Shown here in pieces: positions 32,320-42,287 of a stretch of DNA of 64,000 nt (the first letter of the stretch is position 1; each line of letters starts with the position of its first letter). The translations under genes and the position numbers were made by a program. This DNA is from Basidiobolus meristosporus CBS 931.73. Taxonomy: Eukaryota; Basidiobolomycota; Basidiobolomycetes; Basidiobolales; Basidiobolaceae. The notes below the pieces were generated by a model. That model did no database searches. It had not been told where the DNA came from and saw only the letters and a list, made by a program, of their open reading frames with translations. The stretch spans positions 1 to 64,000 of the forward strand of contig MCFE01000138.1 in the NCBI GenBank assembly GCA_002104905.1. Direction: 5' to 3'.

Positions 32320-33047
32320 GACTTGTTCCATTGGATAGTGCCACATTGAGCCAACAGTGCCAAATGATGCCATAGTGTGCCAGGAAGGCCAATTGAGCCT
32401 ATAACTGGCCACAGAGTGTGCAGCATAGCTCTGCATCTTCACGCATAGCAGCCCCTGTGTTTCACCCATTGCATTGGAGAAAATCCTTTTTTTCACCTTT
32501 TTTAGGTCAATGTTGTTCAGGTTGTGTAAGAGCACAAAAGGATTGAAGATATGAATCCAGTACTCAATACCCATGGCACTCTGAATCTAGCTCCTGTGGC
32601 TTGTCACATGTCACAAAGATCCATGGCAATATCTTGGTCCACAGGTACTATCTGGCACTATATTAAATTATTAAACTAGAGTAAGATCTGTACAAAGCAC
32701 TTATAGTGTCTGAGAGTACCAGTGGAACAAGATATTTCCATGGATCTTTGTGACATGTGACAAGCCACAGAAGCTAGACTCAGAGTGCCATGGGTATTGA
32801 GTACCAGATGTATATCTTCAATCCTTTTGTGCCCTTACACATCCTGCACAACATAGATCCACAAAAAAATGTCAAAAGATGGATTATCTCCTGCATCATA
32901 GGTGAAACACAGGGGCTGCTTTGCATGAGGATACAGAGCTATGTTTCACACTCTGTGGCCAAGTATAGCTTTGCTTGGCCTCTCTGGCATACTATGGCAT
33001 CATTTGGCACTCTTGGCTCAATGTGGCACTATCCAACAGAACAAGTC
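32320..33047. mobile_element. Foldback element FB1 with about 340-bp inverted arms
   Basis: Left and right arms are inverted copies: gacttgtt at 32320 against aacaagtc ending at 33047, continuing through ggatagtgccacattgagcc, the cccctgtgtttcacc block and ctggtactatctgg-like inner ends. A central spacer of roughly 50 bp contains aaactagagtaagatc. The element is flanked by TATTA on both sides (32315-32319 and 33048-33052), which looks like a target-site duplication. No transposase is present, so it is a non-autonomous foldback or long-TIR element inserted beside the satellite. Arms each hold an 85-87 codon open frame. Confidence 0.8.
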
Positions 33048-33195
33048 TATTAGTGAAAGTTATATCTTCCATTGGTACTTCAAACTCCCAATAATCTATT
33101 TCAGTATGAGCATACTATAAGTTGTTGTATATTGTTGATTAGCCTCTACATTGTAGAACAAGCCCTAAACTAATCATAATACAACACAACAAATC

Positions 33196-34870
33196 TTGCA
33201 TCCAGATTTATACCACTGGCTACTAACCCTGGCCTTCAGGTTTGTGCCACAGGCTAATATACTGGGCCTCTAGGCTTGTGCTGTAATCTTCATATCCTGG
33301 CCTTCAGGTTTATACCACAGACCTGTCAACCTGGCTTCTTGGTTTATGGTAGAGACTAGTTACCCTGGCCTCCTTTTTTACACCAAAGACGTGTTAATCC
33401 AACCTCCAAGTTTATGCCACACACTTGTTAAGCTGGCCTTGAGGTTAGTACCATGGATCTGCAATCCTGTCCTCAAGCTTAATGCTGCAGACCAGTAAAT
33501 CTTGCATCCAGGTCTATGCTCTAGGCCAGTTATCCTAGCCTCCAAATATTTGCCACAGACCTGCTTACAAGGCCTTGAGGCTTGTGCTGCAGGATTGTTG
33601 ACCATGCTTCAAGGCTTGTTCCATTACCCTTTAACCTCACCTCCAGGTTTATATTGGTCACCTATTAGCCTGTCCTCCAGGTACATTGCACAGACTAATT
33701 GGCCTGCCATCCAGGTTAATGCTGTTGACCAGTTAACATGGACTCCAATTTATGCCATTGATCTGCTAGCCTGGCCTCCAGACTTGTACAACAGACCTCC
33801 AAGACTGGCTTCCAGGTTATATCACAGACATTTTATCTGTCCTCCAGGCTTGCACCATATAGCTGTTAAACAGGTCTCCAGGTTTATGCTACAGAGTTGT
33901 TTATATGACCTTCAGGTAATGGAACAGACTTGCTAACCTGAGATCAGGGTTAAGGTTATAGACTTGTTATTCTGGCATCCTTGCAGATGCCACAGACCTG
34001 TGAATCTGGCCTTCAACTTTATGGTATAGTCCTGCTAGCCAGGCCCCCAGGCTAACAACACATATATGTGTACCTGGCCTCCAGGTTGATGCTACAGACA
34101 TGGTAGTATGGCCCTCTGGAGTATGCTGTGGTCTTGTGAACCTGGCCACCAATATATTTTGCTGTGATAATGTTGATTACAAATCCAGACATATGCTCTA
34201 GTCCTAAGAATATAGCTTCCAGGCTTATGCCATGGGCCTTTTAACCTGGGCTCCAAGATTATAAACAGACATATTAATCTGGCCTCCAGATCAATGCCAT
34301 AGACCAGTTTCCATTGCCTCAAGGTCTACTCATGAGACTGGCTAACACAGCCTTCAGGTTTAGGCCACAGACTTGTCAGCCATGCCTGATGGCTTATCAT
34401 ACTGACCTGTTAACCTGGCCTCTGGGCTTGTTCCAAAGACTTCATGACCTGCCCTCCAGGTTAATTGCATAGACTAGTTAACTGGACCTTCAGGTTATTG
34501 ACATATACCTGTTAACTTGGCTTCTAGGGATTTACTATCAACTTGCTAACCTAGCATCCTGGTTTATACCACATACTAACTAAGCTGGCCTCTAGGCTGA
34601 TGCCATGGACTTGTAAGCTTGGCTTTCAAATTTATCCCACAGACTTGTTGATCTGGCCTCTAGAATTATGCCACAGAAATATTGGCCTGGCCTCCAGCTT
34701 TAATTCATGGTCTTCTTAAACTGACATCCAGGTATTTGCTATGAAGTTGTATTTTGGTAGCCTAGGTTGATTACATCAAATTGTTTACCTGAGACCTATG
34801 CTTATTTGATATAGCTGTTGGCCTGGTTCACAGGTTTATGCCTAACCTGTGCTAACCTGATACACTAGTC
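33196..34870. repeat. 34-bp satellite array, right block (diverged)
   Basis: Continuation of the satellite beyond FB1 and its flanks, with more divergence. Units carry mainly gccacagacctgtt or gcacagact-type second halves rather than gctatggtcttgtt. The palindromic part cctggcctccaggtt is still readable in most units. Confidence 0.8.
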
Positions 34871-35019
34871 TATGCCATAAGTTAGTAAAATGGATTTAGG
34901 TTAGTTTCATAAATGAAATAAACAAGGGGATATGGACAACTCATATGTGCATTAAGCCTCAATAAATAGCTGCACTTCATTTGATTTTTAGGATACATTG
35001 TAATAAGCTGAACTGATTA

Positions 35020-35751
35020 GACTTGTTCCATTGGATAGTGCCACATTGAGCCATGAGTGCCAAATGATGCCATAGTGTGCCAGGGAGGCTAAGTGAGCCT
35101 ATACTTGGCCACAGAGTGTGAATCATAGATCAGCATCTTCATGCAAAGCACCCCCTGTGTTTCACCAATTTTGTTAGAGAAAATCCATTTTCTGACCTTT
35201 TTTTTTAGGTCAATGTTGTGCAGGATGTGTAAGAGCACAAAAGGATTGAAAATATGCATTTGGTACTCAATGCCCATGGCACTCTGAATCTAGCTCCTGT
35301 GGCTTGTAACATGTCACAACAATGCATGGCATTATCTTGGTCCACTGGTACTATCTGGCACTATAAGTGCTTTGTATAGATCTTACTTTGGGGTTAATAA
35401 TTAAATATAGTGCTAGATAGTACCAGTGGACCAAGATAGTGCCATGCATTGTTGTGACATGTTACAAGCCACAGGAGCTAGATTCAGAGTGCCATGGGTA
35501 TTGAGTACCAAATGCATGTCTTCAGTTCTTCTGTGCTTTTGCACATCCTGCATTACATTGATCCACAAAAAAACATCAAAAATTGGACTTTCTCCTGCAT
35601 CAGAGGTGAAACACAGGGGCTGCTTTGCATGAAGATGCAGATCCATGTTTCACACACTGTGGCCAAGTATATGCTCACTTGGCCTCTCTGGCACACTATG
35701 GCATCATTTGGCACTCATGGCTCAATGTGGCACTATCCAACGGAACAAGTC
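35020..35751. mobile_element. Foldback element FB2
   Basis: Same structure and family as FB1: gacttgttccattggatagt at the left and its complement ending aacaagtc at 35751, a central spacer with gctttgtatagatcttac, arms of about 340 bp. Flanks are gatta and tatta, one mismatch from a 5-bp duplication. Sequence identity between its arms appears as high as in FB1. Confidence 0.8.
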
Positions 35752-36117
35752 TATTAATAGACTTGCACCTTTGCATAGGGACAATAATTGCCTCAGAGCT
35801 TCAGAGAGCTCCATATGTCAAGGAATGTATCACAAACACAAAAAATTACTGTGTATAATTGCACAGAATATCTCTGTGTTTCAATACTATTGTTTGGTAA
35901 GCCCATTTGAAACTTCTTTGTGGAGTCAAAGCAGTTTTTCATGTATCAGCAATCAGATTGCATACTGATCTGGGCAGTGTAGCCTGGACTGGGGGCACTT
36001 CAAGTATTGGTGCAGAGGCCTGCAACATATTGCCAATGTGTATTTTGCTATATTTTGTAGCTCAAACGCTAAGTGCTCTATATTTGACTTCCTTCAAAGC
36101 TAATATCTAATTGAAGT

Positions 36118-36435
36118 GTCAGATAGTACTAGCTGAGAAAATGATGTATACTCCTTTGTGGTATGTTACTGGCCACAGCAGCTAGATCTAGAGTGCTCTG
36201 CATTTTAGCTATGCTACCTGCATTATTAGGCATTCCAATCTCTTTTATATTATGTAAAATTTGGACATTGAAAATAGGTCCAGAAATGTGTTTCTTCCAT
36301 TAATATAAAGGAAACACAAGGGCTTTTTGGCATAGAGGTGTTAAATACTCCTTCTGAAGTTGTCACTTAGCTGAAAGCTTCTAAAATGCACTGGCACCTT
36401 AAGGCACTGTATGGCACAGATAGCTAGTGGTGGGT
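36118..36435. mobile_element. Diverged foldback arm remnant
   Basis: Resembles a right arm: agatagtacta at the inner end, gagtgctctgcat and gaaacacaagggct in the middle, ggcactgtatggcac near the outer end. Considerably diverged; no left arm adjoins it. Confidence 0.35.
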
Positions 36436-37450
36436 CTATCCTGCAGAAAAATAGTAATAGGATATTATGAATGGATGATTCAGGTTCAATTTTTATTCAT
36501 CTCAAGGTGCAGACTCACTGTCCCTTGTATTAATGGAATATAAGGAGCTTGCAGCTTTACATACAAGTAGTTGCACTAATGTTACCACTGTGGGAGTGCT
36601 GTGTTCATGTTTGTAAACTGGAATTGAAAGAAGTGACTCACACTACTTATCTTATTATGTAGACAAAGTGACCATGTATTATCCACAAATTGCTTTTCTC
36701 CTTTTACAACCTAGCTATTCTCATTTACATAATAGGTTATTTGATGATTTATTTTGAAAGATCTAAAATATTAATATTCAACCTATCAACTAAGACATAT
36801 TCAACATCCAAGTGGGCTTTGTTATCTTCAATGTATGAGTGATGTGGGGAAAGTGATGGCATCATGCTGCACAATAACTGACTGCACATTGGAACAGAGC
36901 TTTGAAATGATGATTGCATTGCTATGAATTCTTTTTGATATGAAATATCTGTCATCCAAAAATATATATTAATCTTAATGTTTGTGCCCCATAGATACAG
37001 GTCAATAGAATGATTGTTTGTGCTGTTGAATAAACTAAACTGAGCCATTTGTAAGCTGGGACCCTACTTAATCTATATACTAGTCAATGTAGGATTTGGG
37101 TTGCTACATTTGGGTTCTTAAATAGGAACTTGGTGTAATGAAATAAGGTCTTTCACTAGATAGTTAGATCAATGCTGCATCATTTCAAGCCTGGAATGCA
37201 AGTGAAATAACTCATCTGTTATCTACCCTGGCAAAAATAGCCAGCCCAGCAGTGGAACAAGTCCAGTCCAAAAAATCAGAACTCTGGTGAGTTTCATTGT
37301 AAGGCAGTCAACCTGTTCTTTTTAGAAGGATTCAAATGCATTGCACCAATACTTGAATTGGCAATTTACATATATACCCCTATGGTTGTCTAATACCCAG
37401 TGAGCAATATCCTGGCACTGTTCTAATAGTGAATAATTGTAATATGCATT
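36436..37450. other. AT-rich stretch, no gene seen
   Basis: Only a 99-codon frame at 36749-37048 on the minus strand stands out, with AT-driven composition (Asn, Ile, Ser, Leu) and no recognisable domain. I do not call it a gene. Confidence 0.4.
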
Positions 37451-37905
37451 AGACATGTTCTGTAGGATGTTGCCACATAACACTAGCTAGTTTATAGTAC
37501 AGGATCAATCCGGCACTATCCTGGTCCTCTGGTACTATCTGGCTCTGTTAGTGTATTTTATAGGATCTACTTTGAAAGTAATATTTAAATAGGGGGCAGA
37601 TAGTACTAGTGGACCAAGATAGAACCATGCAATTTTATTGCATATTATCAGCTTCTAGAGCTAGATACAGAGTGCCATGGTTATTGAATACCCAGTGTTG
37701 TCTTCATGTAATATGTGATCTTACACATCATGCACAACATTGATCCCAAAAAAAAAGGTCAAAAAATGAAAATTTGTCAGCACAGCAAGTGAGACTCAAG
37801 GGCAGCTGCGTATGAAGGTGAAGAGCTAGGTTTCCCATGCTGTGACTGCATATAGTTCTACTTGGCCTCTGTGGCACACTTTAGCACAATCCAACAGAAC
37901 AAGTC
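37451..37905. mobile_element. Foldback element FB3, left arm mostly deleted
   Basis: Begins with agacatgttctgtaggat, a decayed outer end, then skips to the inner end of the left arm (ctggtactatctggc), the spacer with ggatctactt, and an almost complete right arm ending ccaacagaacaagtc. Confidence 0.65.
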
Positions 37906-37979
37906 TTTTATCTATTCTGCTGCTTTCTTCTCTGTATGACCTTTGCCTGCATTTACTTGCTAATATGCTGGAATTCTTT

Positions 37980-38250
37980 AGAATTGTTCTGTTGGAGAGT
38001 GCCAAATTGAACCATGAGTGCCAAATAGTGCCACAATGTGCCTGAGGGGCATAGCAGACCTAAACTTAGCCACTGAGTGTGACATATAGTGCTACATCTT
38101 CATGGAAAGCAGCCCCTGTGTTTCACCTACTGTGCTGGAGAAAATCAAATTTTTAGCCTTTTTCTTGAGATCAAAATTGTGCATGATGTGAAAGAGCAGA
38201 GAAAGACCAAAGATATGCATCTGGTACATAATACCCATGGTACTCTGAAT
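37980..38250. mobile_element. Foldback left-arm fragment FB4
   Basis: Starts tagaattgttctgttggaga and continues through gagtgccaaatagtgccac, agcccctgtgtttcacc and catctggtac, matching the left arm of FB1 and FB2. The second arm is missing. Confidence 0.65.
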
Positions 38251-38274
38251 GCCAACTAAGTTGGTGATTATAGC

Positions 38275-39068
38275 TCAATAGTTTTCCCTTGGCAAGCTTG
38301 TGGCTTTATTCCCCTTCACATTAGAGTAGAGACAGAACCCAAGTATTCCTAGCAAGCTCTTGCCAGAGGTTGTTTCACCCACTGAACACCCCATACACAA
38401 ACCACTTGAGAGGTGTTGGACATATCTCTCTCTTGGACCTATACACCACCACAGCAGCTTCACAGATCTTCAGTGTCTTTTGATTTTTAGGCTTTGGTAT
38501 AAACACCACTGTGACTCCCTCCCATGCTGTGATAGGTTCTCTGTGAGCTTTATATTTGGGCACTGTTGTTATGCTTTAAAGACTAAATGGTGTTCCTCTG
38601 CTGTTACATTGGAAAATGGTGCATATCTTGGCTGTGACATTGAGCTACTTGAGTTCCTTCTTTGCAGCAGAGATACTGCTCTCACTACCTGAGAAACAAA
38701 TTGCTCTACACATATTATCCACTCATCCTGTTTCTGGACTATTTCCTGATTTCTCTGCATCATTGCATCTTTTCTATCAGCCTCTGCCCTAATTTCCTCA
38801 TTAATGCTTTGGTATGAGCTGACAGCATACTTGCTAACATGGGTGGTGGTGATGTCATGATAGCCATTTGCTGGTCTTCAACTGAAGGCATTGTGTTTGC
38901 TATGTTCTCATCTGCCTGAGCATTACAGGCAGCTAGCAGCTGTGCAAGATTCCTAATGCCTATTTGACTGAGAGCCTGAGGAGTCCACATTACTACCTTT
39001 AGTGGACATGCTGTCAACATGGCCTCTTTTGGATGTAGCCCTGCCTGTTGCACTGAATGTAAAAGCAA
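38275..39068 (-). pseudogene. Unidentified disrupted ORF region
   Basis: Three overlapping or abutting minus-strand frames read like one protein broken by frameshifts: 38760-39068 (MLLHSVQQAGLHPKEAMLTA..., ending LIEKMQ), continuing after a one-step shift at 38569-38763 (QRNQEIVQKQDEWIICVEQF...), then 38375-38563 (KAHREPITAWEGVTVVFIPK...). The middle part looks like a coiled coil. No family is recognised. The CpG-poor context suggests an accessory gene of a decayed mobile element. Confidence 0.35.
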
Positions 39069-39289
39069 GCTGTTGTCCAGCTGCTCTTTTGCTGCTGTCA
39101 GCAGTGGGGTTTGGTTAGGATCCAGAAATATTTGCTTTACTTTTGAGTGGCAAATATATGGAAGTGAGTCAAGCCAAAGGGGGAATAGTCTTATATATAT
39201 GTATGTATATGATGCCCCAAATTTATTTACAATGCTTACAATGGTGGGTCATCATTGAGTCTTACATTCATGTGGGTGCTATGTCACAA

Positions 39290-41907
39290 ATACAAGAATG
39301 TCTTAAACTCACACAAGTATAGACTAATACGTGATAAATTAGTGTTACACTGATGAGTGTCAAACTGTTTGCCACATTGACAAGACTACATTGATTCAAC
39401 ACCATAAGAAAAGAGAAAAAAGACCCTGTGGTCATTGTAGCAGGCCTCTCAGCTATGATGAACACGGACAGCTTGTGAAGTATAACAAGGATCAAGGCCA
39501 GTTTTTTACCACACAGGTCATATTTGACCATTCATCAGTCACTACAGTACCAACTATACTGTGCTGACCACCCGATACTTTTATAAAAGCACCTGGCAGT
39601 ACTTGTCACCATGCGCAAACTGAGTCAGGAGAGTTTGTGACACCTTTAGGCTCACCTCAGCCTTCTGAATATGGCATACAGAGTGATAGCTCTGAAGAAG
39701 AAGGCTCACTGATTGATTGTGAGCCTATCTCCCCTAACAATGGTACCTAGCATGAGCCAGGCAAAATGCCAATATGCTGTGAGGCAACACCCATTGAGAT
39801 CAAAGCCAAGGAAACTTTATTGAGCCAAGTGAGCCCAGTGATTCATCTACTGGTGAATGATGTGATGTTGTGGCTAGAGAAGTGGCATGTTTCCACTAAT
39901 ATTAGTAATGGGGGCTATGAGCATTTACTTCTACTTCTTGCAAAAATCATTCTGGGTTGCAACTTACCATGTACATGGTACAAATGGATAACTATCACAT
40001 GGGTGGCAACATATGATCCAGAGACCATTCTGATACTATCATGTGCTAATAGTTGCATGGCATGCACATCAGAAAATGCCATCATTACAGGTGTCAAACT
40101 TGTCAGGAATCCACTACCCTTTGGGGAAAGCACAGTTCATGCTCCAGATATACTCTGGTCATACCCTGTCTAAAGAAGCTGATGCAGTCCAACATATATT
40201 TGAAGCTATTAAGTACCACACTCAGTATTGTCAGGTGCAAACATGTCCAATGTATTTAATGGCAAGCACCACATACAACTAAGAAGCAAAGGCTACTTTG
40301 AAGGTATGTAGACTATGCCTTTGCCTTGGCACTTGACAAAATCTCTTCAAACAAGTATTCAACCAATAAATCCTGCAGGCCACTGATTTTCACCAACCTG
40401 AATTTGCCACCTCTCTTACAGTATCAGAGAAGAAATCTGATGGTAATCTCACTAGTGTGTGGACCTAAATCACGATCCAACCTAGATAACTCCCCGTATC
40501 CATTGCTGGAAGAATTTTGTATGCTTTCCAGCAGGATAACAGTCAATAGCCATCATATTAAATCTCATATTATTATCTGCATTGGAGATACCCCAGCCAT
40601 CAGAAGGATAGACAGCTTTTCTGGGAACAATGGACTGTATTGCTGCCCAATATGTGGGATCCAAGGAATTTACTGTTGAAATATTGGACTATTTGGTATC
40701 ATTCAGCAGCTAAAATTTACTTAACAATTCCAGACTAGTCTTGGTCACTGTAGGACTCACTTACTGCCTTAACTTTGCCACTTTCTCCAGATATATGATC
40801 TTATGATTATTCCCCTATTGTCAGGATCAAATTAGCACTATTACCAAACATTATGTACTAACCCTGAAACTGTTACAGAATGCTCCTGAATATTGAGAAA
40901 CCCTCCCTACTTGGTATTACAGCTGTATTACTTCTACAAAGGTATAAATACTGAGCTTCTTTATGAATAAACAGCAGTTCAACTATTATCACTATTTCTT
41001 GATAAGTTTCATATATCCAAATCACTTCTTAAATTGCAATATTCACTCCATAACTCACACATACTACTATTACCCAAATACCAACACTAATAACATCATC
41101 TTCCCATAGAGAGAATGACAGAAATCAGCATGCATTTGCAGCAAAGCTAGCAAGCTCTAAGCTATTGGCTGAATATGTGATACTTGAGATAGTGTGTATC
41201 TGTAGGAGCAAAAGCTTTCCGCTGGGAGTGGTGCATTTGCTTTCAACAATTTCCCTATACTGATGAACAAGTTGTCAATGGGTCATTTGAAGCTAAATGA
41301 GCCCTTTGAGATACCAGAGAAATCAGAAAGAATTGGCAAGATAATGCAGGGTATCTGCTACTCAAAGTGCTTCTCACTGGCTCCAATCAATATTAATATG
41401 CATTTGCAACAAAACAAGTGCAAGGACTGGATGATCTGGATATCTATTTATTCAAGTGGCCTTTTAAAGCCATTTCTACCAAGATTACATTGGAAGCTTT
41501 GGGAATCATATGTTGACATTATAGGGATACTTATCCAGAAGCAGATCACCAATGCTAACTTAATGCATCCACAGCTTTTGTGCCAGGAGTTTGTGATGGG
41601 ACTTGAGTGACTATGCTATAAACATAAAGCTGAACAGATTGATGTCTGCCCATTGTGCTTGGTTTCTGGAGAATATTGGGCCTTACTTCACCTTTGCGGA
41701 GTTTCCTATAGAGCAGATGTATGGCAAGATAGGAAGACAAGTCAGGTTGCAGGTACTACCATATCCCAATCTCTTCAAGAATATTACCATCAAGTCTGTC
41801 ATGGATGTGATGAGTAGGTACATTAAGGACATTCCAGAAGAGTTGGAAAATACTGAGGACAGATGTGCACATGGAGACATCTATGCCTATGGCATTAGGT
41901 AGTTAAG
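39290..41907 (+). pseudogene. Plavaka/Tnp2-like DNA transposase, decayed
   Basis: Fragments in three frames follow the order of a fungal Plavaka (CACTA/Tnp2-type) transposase. They are a Cys-rich RPCGHCSRPLSYDEHG start (39.42 kb), an LLAKIILGCNLP segment (39.9 kb), QRRNLMVISLVCGPKSR (40.43 kb), GDTPAIRRIDSFSG with CPICGIQG (40.59-40.67 kb), YYYYP after the LTR (41.06 kb), KDWMIWISIYSSGLLKPFLP (41.43 kb) and FLENIGPYFTFAEFPIEQMY (41.66 kb). The conserved order and the CPxC-type motif make the identification firm although no full protein remains. It is interrupted by a copia solo LTR (40674-41041) and cut on the right by the gypsy element at 41908. Confidence 0.75.
40674..41041 (+). mobile_element. 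Solo LTR of a Ty1/copia element
   Basis: Closely similar to the LTR of the copia relic at 59978-60342 (reverse strand): shared blocks include cactattaccaaac, accctgaaactgttacagaa, gcttctacaaaggtataaat and tattatcactatttct. It begins TGTTGAAATA and ends near TTGCAATA, with tttac/ttcac flanks that resemble a 5-bp duplication. It splits the Plavaka-like transposase relic between the CPICGIQG and YYYYP motifs. Confidence 0.75.
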
Positions 41908-42275
41908 TGTTACAAGTCTTGGTATAAGAGTTGTAGAGGAATAGGGAGTTTAGCTAGTATTGTATTCACTAAAACTTGAACTGATTTTTATTGAGGTTCC
42001 AGCAGCTCCTTATATACATTTTGCCAGATCAATTGCTGACTAATTGTATTTCCTAATGTAGGTTGTGGCTGATGACTCATTTGATTGCATCATCATCACC
42101 CAATAAGATCCTACTTAATATATCTATTTCTGTCTGATAAGGATCTGCTGATTCATTTGCTGACTAATGCTACTGATTTCATAGATAATACTGATGTACT
42201 GATAACCTAAACATATACTAACTGATTTGACTAAAAACTGATCTAACTTAAACATTCAAGCGGCAGATCATAACA
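41908..42275 (-). repeat. 3' LTR of gypsy copy 1
   Basis: 368 bp; in the element's direction it starts TGTTATGATC and ends TTGTAACA. Identical to the other LTR at 46478-46845. Confidence 0.95.
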
Positions 42276-42287
42276 TTCTCCCCTACT
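42276..42287 (-). other. Polypurine tract of gypsy copy 1
   Basis: TAGTAGGGGAGAA in the element's direction directly before the 3' LTR; the usual primer for plus-strand DNA synthesis. It overlaps the stop codon of the polyprotein. Confidence 0.85.

Noticed and set aside
24655-34870. Centromere or telomere identity of the satellite
   Set aside because: Nothing in the sequence shows centromere function, and the unit is not a telomere repeat. Only chromatin data could decide.
32317-35757. MGIEY frames of the foldback arms as host genes
   Set aside because: They lie in the inverted arms of a repeated non-autonomous element, appear on both strands and extend to the element ends.
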